Source of the DNA: Pedobacter sp.
GTDB taxonomy: Bacteria > Bacteroidota > Bacteroidia > Sphingobacteriales > Sphingobacteriaceae
Reading direction: 5' to 3'
Length of the DNA: 6,357 nucleotides
NCBI GenBank assembly: GCA_004295885.1
Contig: SEDG01000287.1
Location: 1-6,357 of the forward strand
How positions within the stretch are numbered: the first letter of the stretch is position 1; each line of letters begins with the position of its first letter. Both the position numbers and the translations under genes were made by a program. A model generated the notes under the pieces. The model did no database searches. It was not told the origin of the DNA and saw only the letters and a list, made by a program, of their open reading frames with translations. This document shows, piece by piece, positions 1-5,338 of this stretch.

Positions 1-402
1 GACACCGCGTTTGTAGTGAAGGATAAATTAATTAAAGATGACATTGGTGATAAACGCAAGGAATACATCATTAATATTTTCTTTAGCAATGTTAAGTTGC
101 CAAAGCTTACTTACAAAAGTGCAATTGGGGCAGATTTAGCCCTAGCTGGAGATTTGAATGGCGATGGTTTGCCAGAATTACTTTTAAGGCCAGATTGGTT
201 TAGCAGTTGTTGGGCAAGCATCAATTTATTTTCTTTAAAAGAAAACTCTTGGAAATTGATAAAAAAAGGGAGTATGTACTTTTGTTCGGATGAATACCCA
301 TTACCAAAAAGAGTGGTAAAAACAAAAACAGGCTATGGCTTATTAACTGATAGCTTGGCCGATGATAAATTTATTACAATTAAAAGAGAGATTAAGTTTT
401 AA
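1..402 (+). CDS. 3' end of an uncharacterised protein with a DxNGDG calcium-binding-type motif (5' end outside window)
   Basis: The reading frame is open from base 1, so the gene begins upstream; the GTG at 16 is only an internal valine codon. The visible 133 residues include the motif GDLNGDGLPELLL (window residues 50-62). Its D-x-N-G-D-G-x-x-E spacing matches the calcium-binding loops of FG-GAP/VCBS and EF-hand-like repeats. Two cysteines (window residues 70 and 95) flank an aromatic-rich stretch and could form a disulfide, which would suit an exported protein, but any signal peptide lies outside the window. The C-terminus is basic and hydrophilic. The next gene starts four bases after this stop, so the two are probably co-transcribed. 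I do not recognise the family; the single motif supports possible calcium binding but no specific function. Confidence 0.75.
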   Translation, partial: DTAFVVKDKLIKDDIGDKRKEYIINIFFSNVKLPKLTYKSAIGADLALAGDLNGDGLPELLLRPDWFSSCWASINLFSLKENSWKLIKKGSMYFCSDEYPLPKRVVKTKTGYGLLTDSLADDKFITIKREIKF

Positions 403-406
403 GAAT

Positions 407-820
407 ATGGAAAGTGAAGAGTTATTGGGCAATTTAAGCTCAGATGAAAATGGGGCGCCAAAGAAAGAGAAGAAAAGTCCATTAGTCAGTTTAGAAAAAG
501 ATCTAACGTTCTATGCCGATTCGATTAAAGAAGTAGCCGTAGAAATAATGATGGAAGGGATATCTTTAAATCCGATTTTTATTGCACACCAACATGAGGT
601 TAGCATCGGCGAAATTATTTTAAACAGAGCCGATTTAAATACAGATTGGACTATTCAAGCTTCCACGTTAGAAGAATTTATCCAAAAGGGAATTATTCAT
701 CCTGATAAGAAAGAGCAATTTTTAAAGACCTACAAGAAGCCAGAAAATTACATGTGTATTTTTGTGATTGTGCCAGAAGGAGCAAACTTCGTTTATTATC
801 CTTATCCCAAAGAGAAGTAA
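407..820 (+). CDS. small conserved-type hypothetical protein, 137 aa
   Basis: I chose the ATG at 407, four bases after the upstream stop, over the in-frame ATG at 362. The earlier start would add 15 residues encoded inside the upstream gene and give a 41-base overlap. The first ~25 residues are polar and charged (SEELLGNLSSDENG, then a KKEKK patch) and look like a flexible tail. The rest looks like a compact alpha/beta domain: a helix around 'YADSIKEVAVEIMMEG', strands around 'PIFIAHQHEVSIGEIIL' and a C-terminal strand pair 'MCIFVIVPEGANFVYYPY'. There is no signal peptide or membrane segment, so it is probably cytoplasmic. It resembles a conserved hypothetical protein of Bacteroidota, but I cannot name a family or function. 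It probably shares a transcript with the gene ending at 402. Confidence 0.82.
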   Translation: MESEELLGNLSSDENGAPKKEKKSPLVSLEKDLTFYADSIKEVAVEIMMEGISLNPIFIAHQHEVSIGEIILNRADLNTDWTIQASTLEEFIQKGIIHPDKKEQFLKTYKKPENYMCIFVIVPEGANFVYYPYPKEK

Positions 821-844
821 GTTCCATTCCCTAGGGTAAAGTCT

Positions 845-884
845 AAAAATGAAAGCCAGTATTGCATCCACAACACTGGCTTTC
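845..884 (-). terminator. intrinsic terminator hairpin for the DUF2807 gene
   Basis: Arms 851-864 and 871-884 form a 14-position stem around a 6-base loop. Ten outer pairs (GAAAGCCAGT / ACTGGCTTTC) are perfect. The position 861/874 is an A-C mismatch in a plus-strand transcript but a G-U wobble in a minus-strand transcript, so only the minus-strand RNA forms the full stem. Read on the minus strand, the hairpin is followed by ATTTTT (complement of 845-850), a short U-tract. The plus strand has no T-run after the stem. It lies 30 bases beyond the stop of the minus-strand gene. It may also slow transcription from the genes ending at 820. Confidence 0.72.
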
Positions 885-913
885 CGAACTTAAAACTAAA
901 CTAAAATTTTAGC

Positions 914-1630
914 CTAGTTAACGCGACTAATATCACCACTCTTTGAAGAAGTGGTCTTCTTTAATGACGCATTACCTTTATAATTAATATCACTGCCGCC
1001 ATTTGCGCCAGCCTCTAATCCTTTATTTACATAAATGTTGGCATCGCTACCACCACTCACGTTTACCTTTGCATAATTAACTACATAACCAAAGGCATCA
1101 ATATCACTCCCACCACTGGCCGAGGCGTTCATGTTTTCTCCACTTCCTTTCAATTCTGCATCACTTCCACCACTGATACTTAAAGAAAGGTCCTTTACGG
1201 TTAAAGTCAATTTCAAATCAGAACCTCCACTAGCTCTAAGGTTTAACAAATCTGTCTTTAAAGTGTTTTGGGTAAAAACATCACTACCACCACTTGCGGT
1301 TAATGCTTTTAAGGATTTATAGTTGACATAAACCTTAATACTTTGATTTTTAAATAGCCTGCTCCAATTCACACCGTCTTTATATTTAATCTTCACATCT
1401 GTTCCTGTCTGTTCTACAATAACATCTTTGATCAAGTCGTCATCACCCTTAATTGTAAGAGTTTCTGTAGTTCCTTGTGTTAAATACAAATCTATTCCGC
1501 TACTCACGGTGATTCCGTTAAAGTTTTTTACACTGACATTTTTGCTGTTTTGTGCATTTGCAAGGCCGCTACCTGCTATAATTATCGACAAAGTAAGAGC
1601 GCTACATTTAAGTACATTAAAAAATTTCAT
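914..1630 (-). CDS. secreted GIN-domain (DUF2807) protein with six GGSD repeats, 238 aa
   Basis: A signal peptide is visible: MKFFNVLK, a hydrophobic core, then ANA|QN, with predicted cleavage after residue 26. The mature protein opens with 'FNGITVSSGIDLYLTQG', the typical start of the putative auto-transporter adhesin head GIN domain (DUF2807), a right-handed beta-helix-like fold common in Bacteroidota. From residue 112 to 214 the protein carries six GGSD motifs at residues 114, 135, 154, 173, 193 and 211, spaced 18-21 residues apart, consistent with one motif per beta-helix turn. The role is not established; family members are exported or periplasmic and often annotated as adhesin-like, but function is inferred from the fold only. 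The C-terminus (KKTTSSKSGDISRVN) is polar and has no sorting domain. The gene stands alone on the minus strand, with its own terminator and a likely ECF-type promoter. Confidence 0.9.
   Translation of the reverse strand: MKFFNVLKCSALTLSIIIAGSGLANAQNSKNVSVKNFNGITVSSGIDLYLTQGTTETLTIKGDDDLIKDVIVEQTGTDVKIKYKDGVNWSRLFKNQSIKVYVNYKSLKALTASGGSDVFTQNTLKTDLLNLRASGGSDLKLTLTVKDLSLSISGGSDAELKGSGENMNASASGGSDIDAFGYVVNYAKVNVSGGSDANIYVNKGLEAGANGGSDINYKGNASLKKTTSSKSGDISRVN
989..1291 (-). repeat. six GGSD-centred degenerate repeats inside the DUF2807 gene
   Basis: Six units with the core (A/S)(S/N)GGSD(V/L/A/I) recur every 54-63 bases. The plus strand shows the complement as ATCACT/ATCGCT/ATCAGA followed by CC-rich triplets. 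The codons differ from unit to unit (for example GGC GGC AGT, GGT GGT AGC and GGA GGT TCT before GAT), so the DNA has diverged while the amino acids were kept. That points to protein-level selection rather than a recent tandem duplication. Confidence 0.85.
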
Positions 1631-1641
1631 ATCATTTTTGC

Positions 1642-1669
1642 TTTAGGGTGTTCTCATTAGACACCTAAA
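1642..1669. promoter_or_regulatory. imperfect inverted repeat over the DUF2807 promoter -10/start region
   Basis: TTTAGGGTGT (1642-1651) is mirrored by ACACCTAAA (1661-1669) with one unpaired G, around a 9-base centre. It overlaps the proposed -10 element and start of the minus-strand transcript. It could be a dimeric repressor site or a short leader hairpin. No regulator is encoded in the window that could be matched to it. Confidence 0.35.
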
Positions 1670-1686
1670 TCACCCAAAACGTTGCA
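1655..1686 (-). promoter_or_regulatory. putative ECF-sigma-type promoter of the DUF2807 gene
   Basis: Read on the minus strand, TGCAAC (complement of 1681-1686) is followed after 18 bases by GTCTAA (complement of 1657-1662). An AAC-containing -35 and a GTC-containing -10 with this spacing are the usual hallmarks of extracytoplasmic-function sigma promoters. Transcription would begin around 1648-1652, giving a leader of about 20 bases before the ATG at 1630. No TAnnTTTG housekeeping element is evident at this spot. The match rests on short motifs and is an inference. Confidence 0.45.
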
Positions 1687-1710
1687 AAAAATCTAAAATA
1701 TTTTTTTCTG

Positions 1711-1741
1711 TTTGTTTTTGAGGCTTAAAATCGTTCTTTTG
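1711..1741 (+). promoter_or_regulatory. putative housekeeping promoter of the phosphoribosyltransferase gene
   Basis: TTTG (1711-1714) lies 19 bases upstream of TTCTTTTG (1734-1741). The latter matches the Bacteroidota -7 consensus TAnnTTTG at all but the second position, and the TTTG and spacing fit the -33 box. Transcription would start near 1746, about 20 bases before the ATG at 1765. The surrounding DNA is rich in T-runs, so a chance match is possible. Confidence 0.42.
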
Positions 1742-1764
1742 CATAGCGATAATTGCCATACACC

Positions 1765-2274
1765 ATGCCAGAAAATCAAGTACTTATTTTAGATAAAAAG
1801 CAAATTGAGCAGAAGATCAACAGAATAGCTTATCAAATTCTGGAAGATAACTTGACTGAAAAAGAGATTGTTTTAGCTGGGATTTGGGACCGTGGTTATA
1901 AACTAGCTTTAAGATTAAAAACTGTTCTAGAATCAATTGCAACTTTTAAAGTTACTTTGCTTCGCGTAGATTTAGAAAAGCAAAACAGTAAGTTAGTTGC
2001 TAAAACAGATTTAGGTGAAAGTGAATGGAAAAATAAAGTAATCATCTTGGTGGATGATGTGTTAAATAGCGGAAAAACCTTAGCCTATGGTCTAGGTGTT
2101 TTCTTGAATACGCCACATAAAAAGATCAGAACAGTTGTCTTGGTAGATAGAAGCCATAAGATTTTCCCAATTGCAACAGATTTCGTCGGTTTAGAATTAG
2201 CCACCATCTTGAAGGAACATGTTGATGTAGTAATGGATGTGGATGGGGAGGAAGATAGAGTTTATCTGAGTTAA
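1765..2274 (+). CDS. PyrR-like phosphoribosyltransferase, 169 aa
   Basis: This is a type I phosphoribosyltransferase. The PRPP-binding motif 'VIILVDDVLNSGKTL' is at residues 92-106, with the paired acidic residues D97/D98. The upstream 'GIWDRGYKLALRL' (39-51) corresponds to the first PRPP loop of PyrR-type enzymes, and 'TVVLVDRSHKIFPIATDFVG' (123-142) with the C-terminal 'DVDGEEDRVYL' also resembles PyrR. Family members transfer a phosphoribosyl group from PRPP to a base such as uracil; in Firmicutes PyrR also binds pyr mRNA. I cannot tell from sequence whether RNA binding survives here, and no pyr genes are adjacent, so no symbol is given. I chose the ATG at 1765 over the in-frame TTG at 1753, which would add only four residues. 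No signal peptide is present; it is cytoplasmic. It has its own promoter candidate and terminator, so it is probably monocistronic. Confidence 0.88.
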   Translation: MPENQVLILDKKQIEQKINRIAYQILEDNLTEKEIVLAGIWDRGYKLALRLKTVLESIATFKVTLLRVDLEKQNSKLVAKTDLGESEWKNKVIILVDDVLNSGKTLAYGLGVFLNTPHKKIRTVVLVDRSHKIFPIATDFVGLELATILKEHVDVVMDVDGEEDRVYLS

Positions 2275-2336
2275 ACTTTATAGCTGTTACTTGAGGTTCC
2301 ACTCATATAATTTGAATTAATAACATTGCTGTCAAT

Positions 2337-2372
2337 AAATGCTATTTATTAAAATCTAAATAGCATTTTACG
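2337..2372 (+). terminator. intrinsic terminator after the phosphoribosyltransferase gene
   Basis: A perfect 12-bp stem is formed by AAATGCTATTTA (2337-2348) and TAAATAGCATTT (2357-2368), with an 8-base loop. It is followed by a broken T-rich stretch (TTTTACGTATTTTT with the stem end). The stem is AT-rich with only two G-C pairs, so termination may be incomplete. It lies about 60 bases past the stop at 2274. Confidence 0.65.
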
Positions 2373-2380
2373 TATTTTTG
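2373..2380 (+). promoter_or_regulatory. -7 promoter element (TAnnTTTG) for the ispH-receptor-hemH unit
   Basis: TATTTTTG is an exact match to the Bacteroidota sigma-A -7 consensus TAnnTTTG. It sits 24 bases before the ATG at 2405, leaving a leader of roughly 20 bases. I see no good TTTG -33 box about 19 bases upstream, because that space is occupied by the terminator stem. The element shares bases with the T-rich tail of that terminator. Confidence 0.5.
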
Positions 2381-2404
2381 TAACTGTATTTTTAGCAAAC
2401 TAAA

Positions 2405-2940
2405 ATGGGATACGATTTAAACGTAACAATAGATAAATCTTCGGGCTTTTGCTTTGGCGTTGTATATGCCATAGATATGGCAGAAGATATACTTGACAAT
2501 GAAGAATACCTATATTGTTTAGGAGATATTGTGCACAATGATGAAGAAGTAGAACGTTTAAAAGCTAAAGGTCTTCGAGCCAAACCACAAAAAGCACAGA
2601 TAAATTCTATCAAATTAAGGATGAATTACTAAAAAGGGGATTTGACTTAAAAGCTAATGACACTATTTGTAGACAGGTTTCTAATCGTTATGAGGAATTA
2701 GAAAATTTCGTGGCTGATTATGATAAAATAATCTTTGTTTCAGGGAAAAAATCTTCTAACGGAAAGGTTCTTTACGATGTGTGTAAAAAGTATAACCCTA
2801 ATTCTTATTTCATTTCAAATGTTGATGAATTAGATAAAACTTGGTTTACAAACAATGATAAAGTTGGTATTTGCGGTGCAACTTCAACACCGATGTGGTT
2901 AATGGAAAAAGTAAAAACTGCATTAGAAAACCTTTCGTAA
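2405..2940 (+). pseudogene. ispH: ispH (4-hydroxy-3-methylbut-2-enyl diphosphate reductase), internally deleted and frameshifted
   Basis: IspH (LytB) is the [4Fe-4S] enzyme of the last step of the MEP isoprenoid pathway, reducing HMBPP to IPP and DMAPP. Residues 1-57 (2405-2575) are a good IspH N-terminus, with GFCFG (first cluster cysteine, C16) and DIVHN (substrate histidine, H44). The rest of this frame is nonsense and stops at 2632. From about 2578 a different frame reads SQTTKSTDKFYQIKDE and continues as a clean IspH C-terminus to the stop at 2938-2940. It retains the third cysteine (TGT at 2668-2670, 'DTICRQ'), the SSN substrate motif (2752-2760) and 'GATSTP' (2878-2892). About 177 codons remain of a family length near 285, so roughly 100-110 central codons are missing. 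These include the equivalents of E. coli H74, C96, H124 and E126. No functional reductase can be made from this copy. The GTG at 2710 is not a genuine start. The receptor gene starts 23 bases downstream, so the locus still heads the operon. Confidence 0.92.
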
Positions 2941-2963
2941 ATTGCTGAAAAACCCATCGCTTA

Positions 2964-5336
2964 ATGAAGATTAAATTTATTTTAGTTCTCCTTTCAATAT
3001 TTTCTACGGCTCCAGTTCTAGCTCAAAATGCAATTATCAAAGGTAAAATAACAGATGCCTTTACCAACCAGCCTATTTTTGGCGCTACAATTTCCATACA
3101 GGGCAAACCAATTACTGCACTTGCTGATAGTTCAGGAAATTATATTTTGTTAGGCTTGCTCCCAGGTGTTTATAATTTGCAAATCAATTTTATTGGTTAT
3201 AAATCTAAATCTGTTTTTGATATTGCAGTAAGCAATGCTAAATCAACTGTGTTAGATATTACTTTAGAAACAGAAGTAAGTCAATTAAATGAAGTTGTAG
3301 TTCAAAGAGCAAAATTCATCAAGCCAATTGAAAGCCCGCTTTCTCTTAGAACAATTGGTTCAACAGAAATAAAAAGAAATCCTGGTGGCAATAGGGATAT
3401 CTCAAAGGTTATTCAATCATTACCAGGTGTTTCTGCTCCAGTTAGTTTCAGAAATGATATTATTATTCGTGGTGGTGCACCAAATGAAAATAGGTTTTAC
3501 ATAGATGGCATTGAAATCCCAAACATTAATCACTTTACCACACAAGGTTCATCTGGCGGACCAGTTGGTTTAATTAATGTAGATTTTATAAAAGAAGTAG
3601 ATTTTTATTCTGGTGCTTTTCCAGCGGCAAGGGGTAATGCCTTAAGTTCTGTTTTCGAATTTAAGCAACGAGATGGTAATCCTGATAAAACAGGAGCTTC
3701 TTTAACTATTGGATCAAGTGACTTTGCTACAGTGGTTGAAGGCCCAATTAGCAAAAAGACAACTTATATGGCGTCTTATCGTTTGTCGTATTTACAAGGC
3801 TTGTTTAAGTTATTAGGTTTGCCATTTCTGCCTTCTTATCAAGATTTTCAGTTTAAGCTTAAAACAAAATTCAATACTAAAAACGAATTAACAATTTTAG
3901 GCGTAGGCGCTTTAGATAAGGCTGTACTCAATTTCAATACAGAGCAAACAGAAAACAATTTATATACCATCGCTAATTTTCCGGAGAACAAACAGAACAA
4001 CTATACTATTGGAGCTGTATATAAAAACTACAGAGAGAAAGGGTTTTCTACTATTGTTTTGAGTAGAAATTACTTGAAAAATGAGGCCTATAAATTTCAA
4101 GATAATGACGAAAACAAAATTCAAACCTTAAATTATCAGTCTACAGAAACTGAAAATAAGTTGAGGATTGAAAACTCATCTCGGGAAGGAAAATATAAAA
4201 TAAACTTTGGTGGTGGTATTGAAACCGCTGATTATACCACCAATAGCTTACAAGTTTTACCAGGTGGAACTGAAGGTTATATTTCTGCCATCGACTTTAT
4301 TAAATATGGCGCTTTTGCACAAGTAAGTGCACCATATTTAGCCGATAAATTAAACCTTTCTTTCGGATTAAGACTAGATGGAAATAGTTTTAGTTCAAAA
4401 GGCGAAAATCCTTTTAAAACTCTATCGCCTAGATTTTCAGCTTCTTATAATTTTAATGAGAAAATCAGCTTTAATTTTAATACTGGCATTTATTATCAAT
4501 TGCCTGCCTATACGGTTTTAGGGTTTAGAAATACCACAGGCGGTCCATTGCTTAACCAAAATGTAAATTACATTCGCTCTGCGCAAGTTGTAGCTGGTTT
4601 AGAATATAACACTTTAAGAAACACCAAATTCACGGTCGAAGGATTCTTCAAAAACTATAGTCGCTACCCAATGGTAAAAGTTTTTGGAGATGTAATTCCT
4701 CTGGCAAATTTAGGAGCTGATTTTGGCGTTGTAGGTAATAAACCAGTTGTTGGAGAAACTGATGGAAGAAGTTATGGATTAGAATTATTTGCTCAGCAAC
4801 GTTTAAATAAAGGATTTTATGGGATTTTTGCGTTAACGTTATTCCGCAGTGAGTTTAAAGATAAACTAGGTGAATACGTTCAATCTAGTTGGAATAATCG
4901 CTATATATTAAGTATGACCGCTGGAAAGATTTTGCCTAAAAACTGGGAAATTGGTGCCAAATTTCGTTTAGGCGGAGGCAGTCCATATACACCGTACGAT
5001 ATTGCCTATTCTTCATTAAAAAGTAATTATTCTATATTCCCACAAGGAGTGCAAGATTATGATAGGCTGAACGACAGTAGATTAAAATGGTTTTATCAAT
5101 TGGATGTTAGGGTGGATAAAAAGTATCCTTTTAAGAAGTTTAACCTTAATGTATATTTGGATATCCAAAATCTAACTTACAACAAATACGAAACACAATC
5201 GCAATTGGTATTAGATAGAGATGCAAATGGAAATGCACAAGATGCTGCAGGCGATGCTACTCGTTTTAAAACCAAATTGCTTACAAATACAAGCGGTAAT
5301 ATCTTGCCAACTATTGGTGTAATATTCGAATTATAA
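2964..5336 (+). CDS. TonB-dependent outer-membrane receptor with N-terminal carboxypeptidase-like domain, 790 aa
   Basis: A signal peptide precedes VLA|QN, with predicted cleavage after residue 20. Residues ~23-103 form a carboxypeptidase-regulatory-like (CarboxypepD_reg / DUF4480-type) domain: 'IIKGKITDAFTNQPIFGATISI' through 'LPGVYNLQINFIGYK'. The segment LNEVVV (108-113) is in the place of the TonB box. The plug follows at ~120-235, with the typical 'VIQSLPGVSAP', 'IIIRGG' and 'YIDGIEIP' motifs. The rest is the 22-strand-type beta-barrel, ending in ...GVIFEL, a usual outer-membrane C-terminus. Such receptors import a bound ligand using TonB-ExbBD energy. At 790 residues with no SusD partner downstream, it is not a typical SusC glycan importer. 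It lies 23 bases after the broken ispH and 2 bases before hemH. The hemH linkage suggests an iron, siderophore or porphyrin-type ligand, but that is context only. Confidence 0.93.
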   Translation: MKIKFILVLLSIFSTAPVLAQNAIIKGKITDAFTNQPIFGATISIQGKPITALADSSGNYILLGLLPGVYNLQINFIGYKSKSVFDIAVSNAKSTVLDITLETEVSQLNEVVVQRAKFIKPIESPLSLRTIGSTEIKRNPGGNRDISKVIQSLPGVSAPVSFRNDIIIRGGAPNENRFYIDGIEIPNINHFTTQGSSGGPVGLINVDFIKEVDFYSGAFPAARGNALSSVFEFKQRDGNPDKTGASLTIGSSDFATVVEGPISKKTTYMASYRLSYLQGLFKLLGLPFLPSYQDFQFKLKTKFNTKNELTILGVGALDKAVLNFNTEQTENNLYTIANFPENKQNNYTIGAVYKNYREKGFSTIVLSRNYLKNEAYKFQDNDENKIQTLNYQSTETENKLRIENSSREGKYKINFGGGIETADYTTNSLQVLPGGTEGYISAIDFIKYGAFAQVSAPYLADKLNLSFGLRLDGNSFSSKGENPFKTLSPRFSASYNFNEKISFNFNTGIYYQLPAYTVLGFRNTTGGPLLNQNVNYIRSAQVVAGLEYNTLRNTKFTVEGFFKNYSRYPMVKVFGDVIPLANLGADFGVVGNKPVVGETDGRSYGLELFAQQRLNKGFYGIFALTLFRSEFKDKLGEYVQSSWNNRYILSMTAGKILPKNWEIGAKFRLGGGSPYTPYDIAYSSLKSNYSIFPQGVQDYDRLNDSRLKWFYQLDVRVDKKYPFKKFNLNVYLDIQNLTYNKYETQSQLVLDRDANGNAQDAAGDATRFKTKLLTNTSGNILPTIGVIFEL

Positions 5337-5338
5337 TT

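Noticed and set aside
362..406. Alternative upstream start for the 137-residue hypothetical gene
   Set aside because: It would overlap the upstream coding region by 41 bases, and the added residues are simply another reading of that gene. The ATG at 407 follows the upstream stop directly.
1131..1322. Open frame of 63 codons on the plus strand
   Set aside because: It lies wholly opposite the DUF2807 gene and its Pro/Leu-rich product is the antisense reading of the GGSD repeats. It has no recognisable domain.
1428..1646. Open frame of 72 codons on the plus strand
   Set aside because: It is antisense to the signal peptide and N-terminus of the DUF2807 gene. Its hydrophobic end is just the complement of the signal peptide region.
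2392..2613. Open frame of 73 codons on the minus strand
   Set aside because: It is antisense to the clearly conserved N-terminus of ispH, and its Ser-rich product resembles nothing I know.
2576..2632. Programmed frameshift in ispH
   Set aside because: A frameshift alone could not restore the enzyme because about 100-110 codons with essential residues are missing, and there is no slippery heptamer at the junction.
2710..2940. Separate small gene starting at GTG 2710
   Set aside because: The same frame continues upstream to about 2578 with conserved IspH sequence, so this is the C-terminal fragment of the broken ispH and not an independent gene.
2964..5336. SusC-type glycan importer
   Set aside because: No SusD-like lipoprotein gene follows, and the receptor is shorter than typical SusC proteins; the neighbour is hemH.
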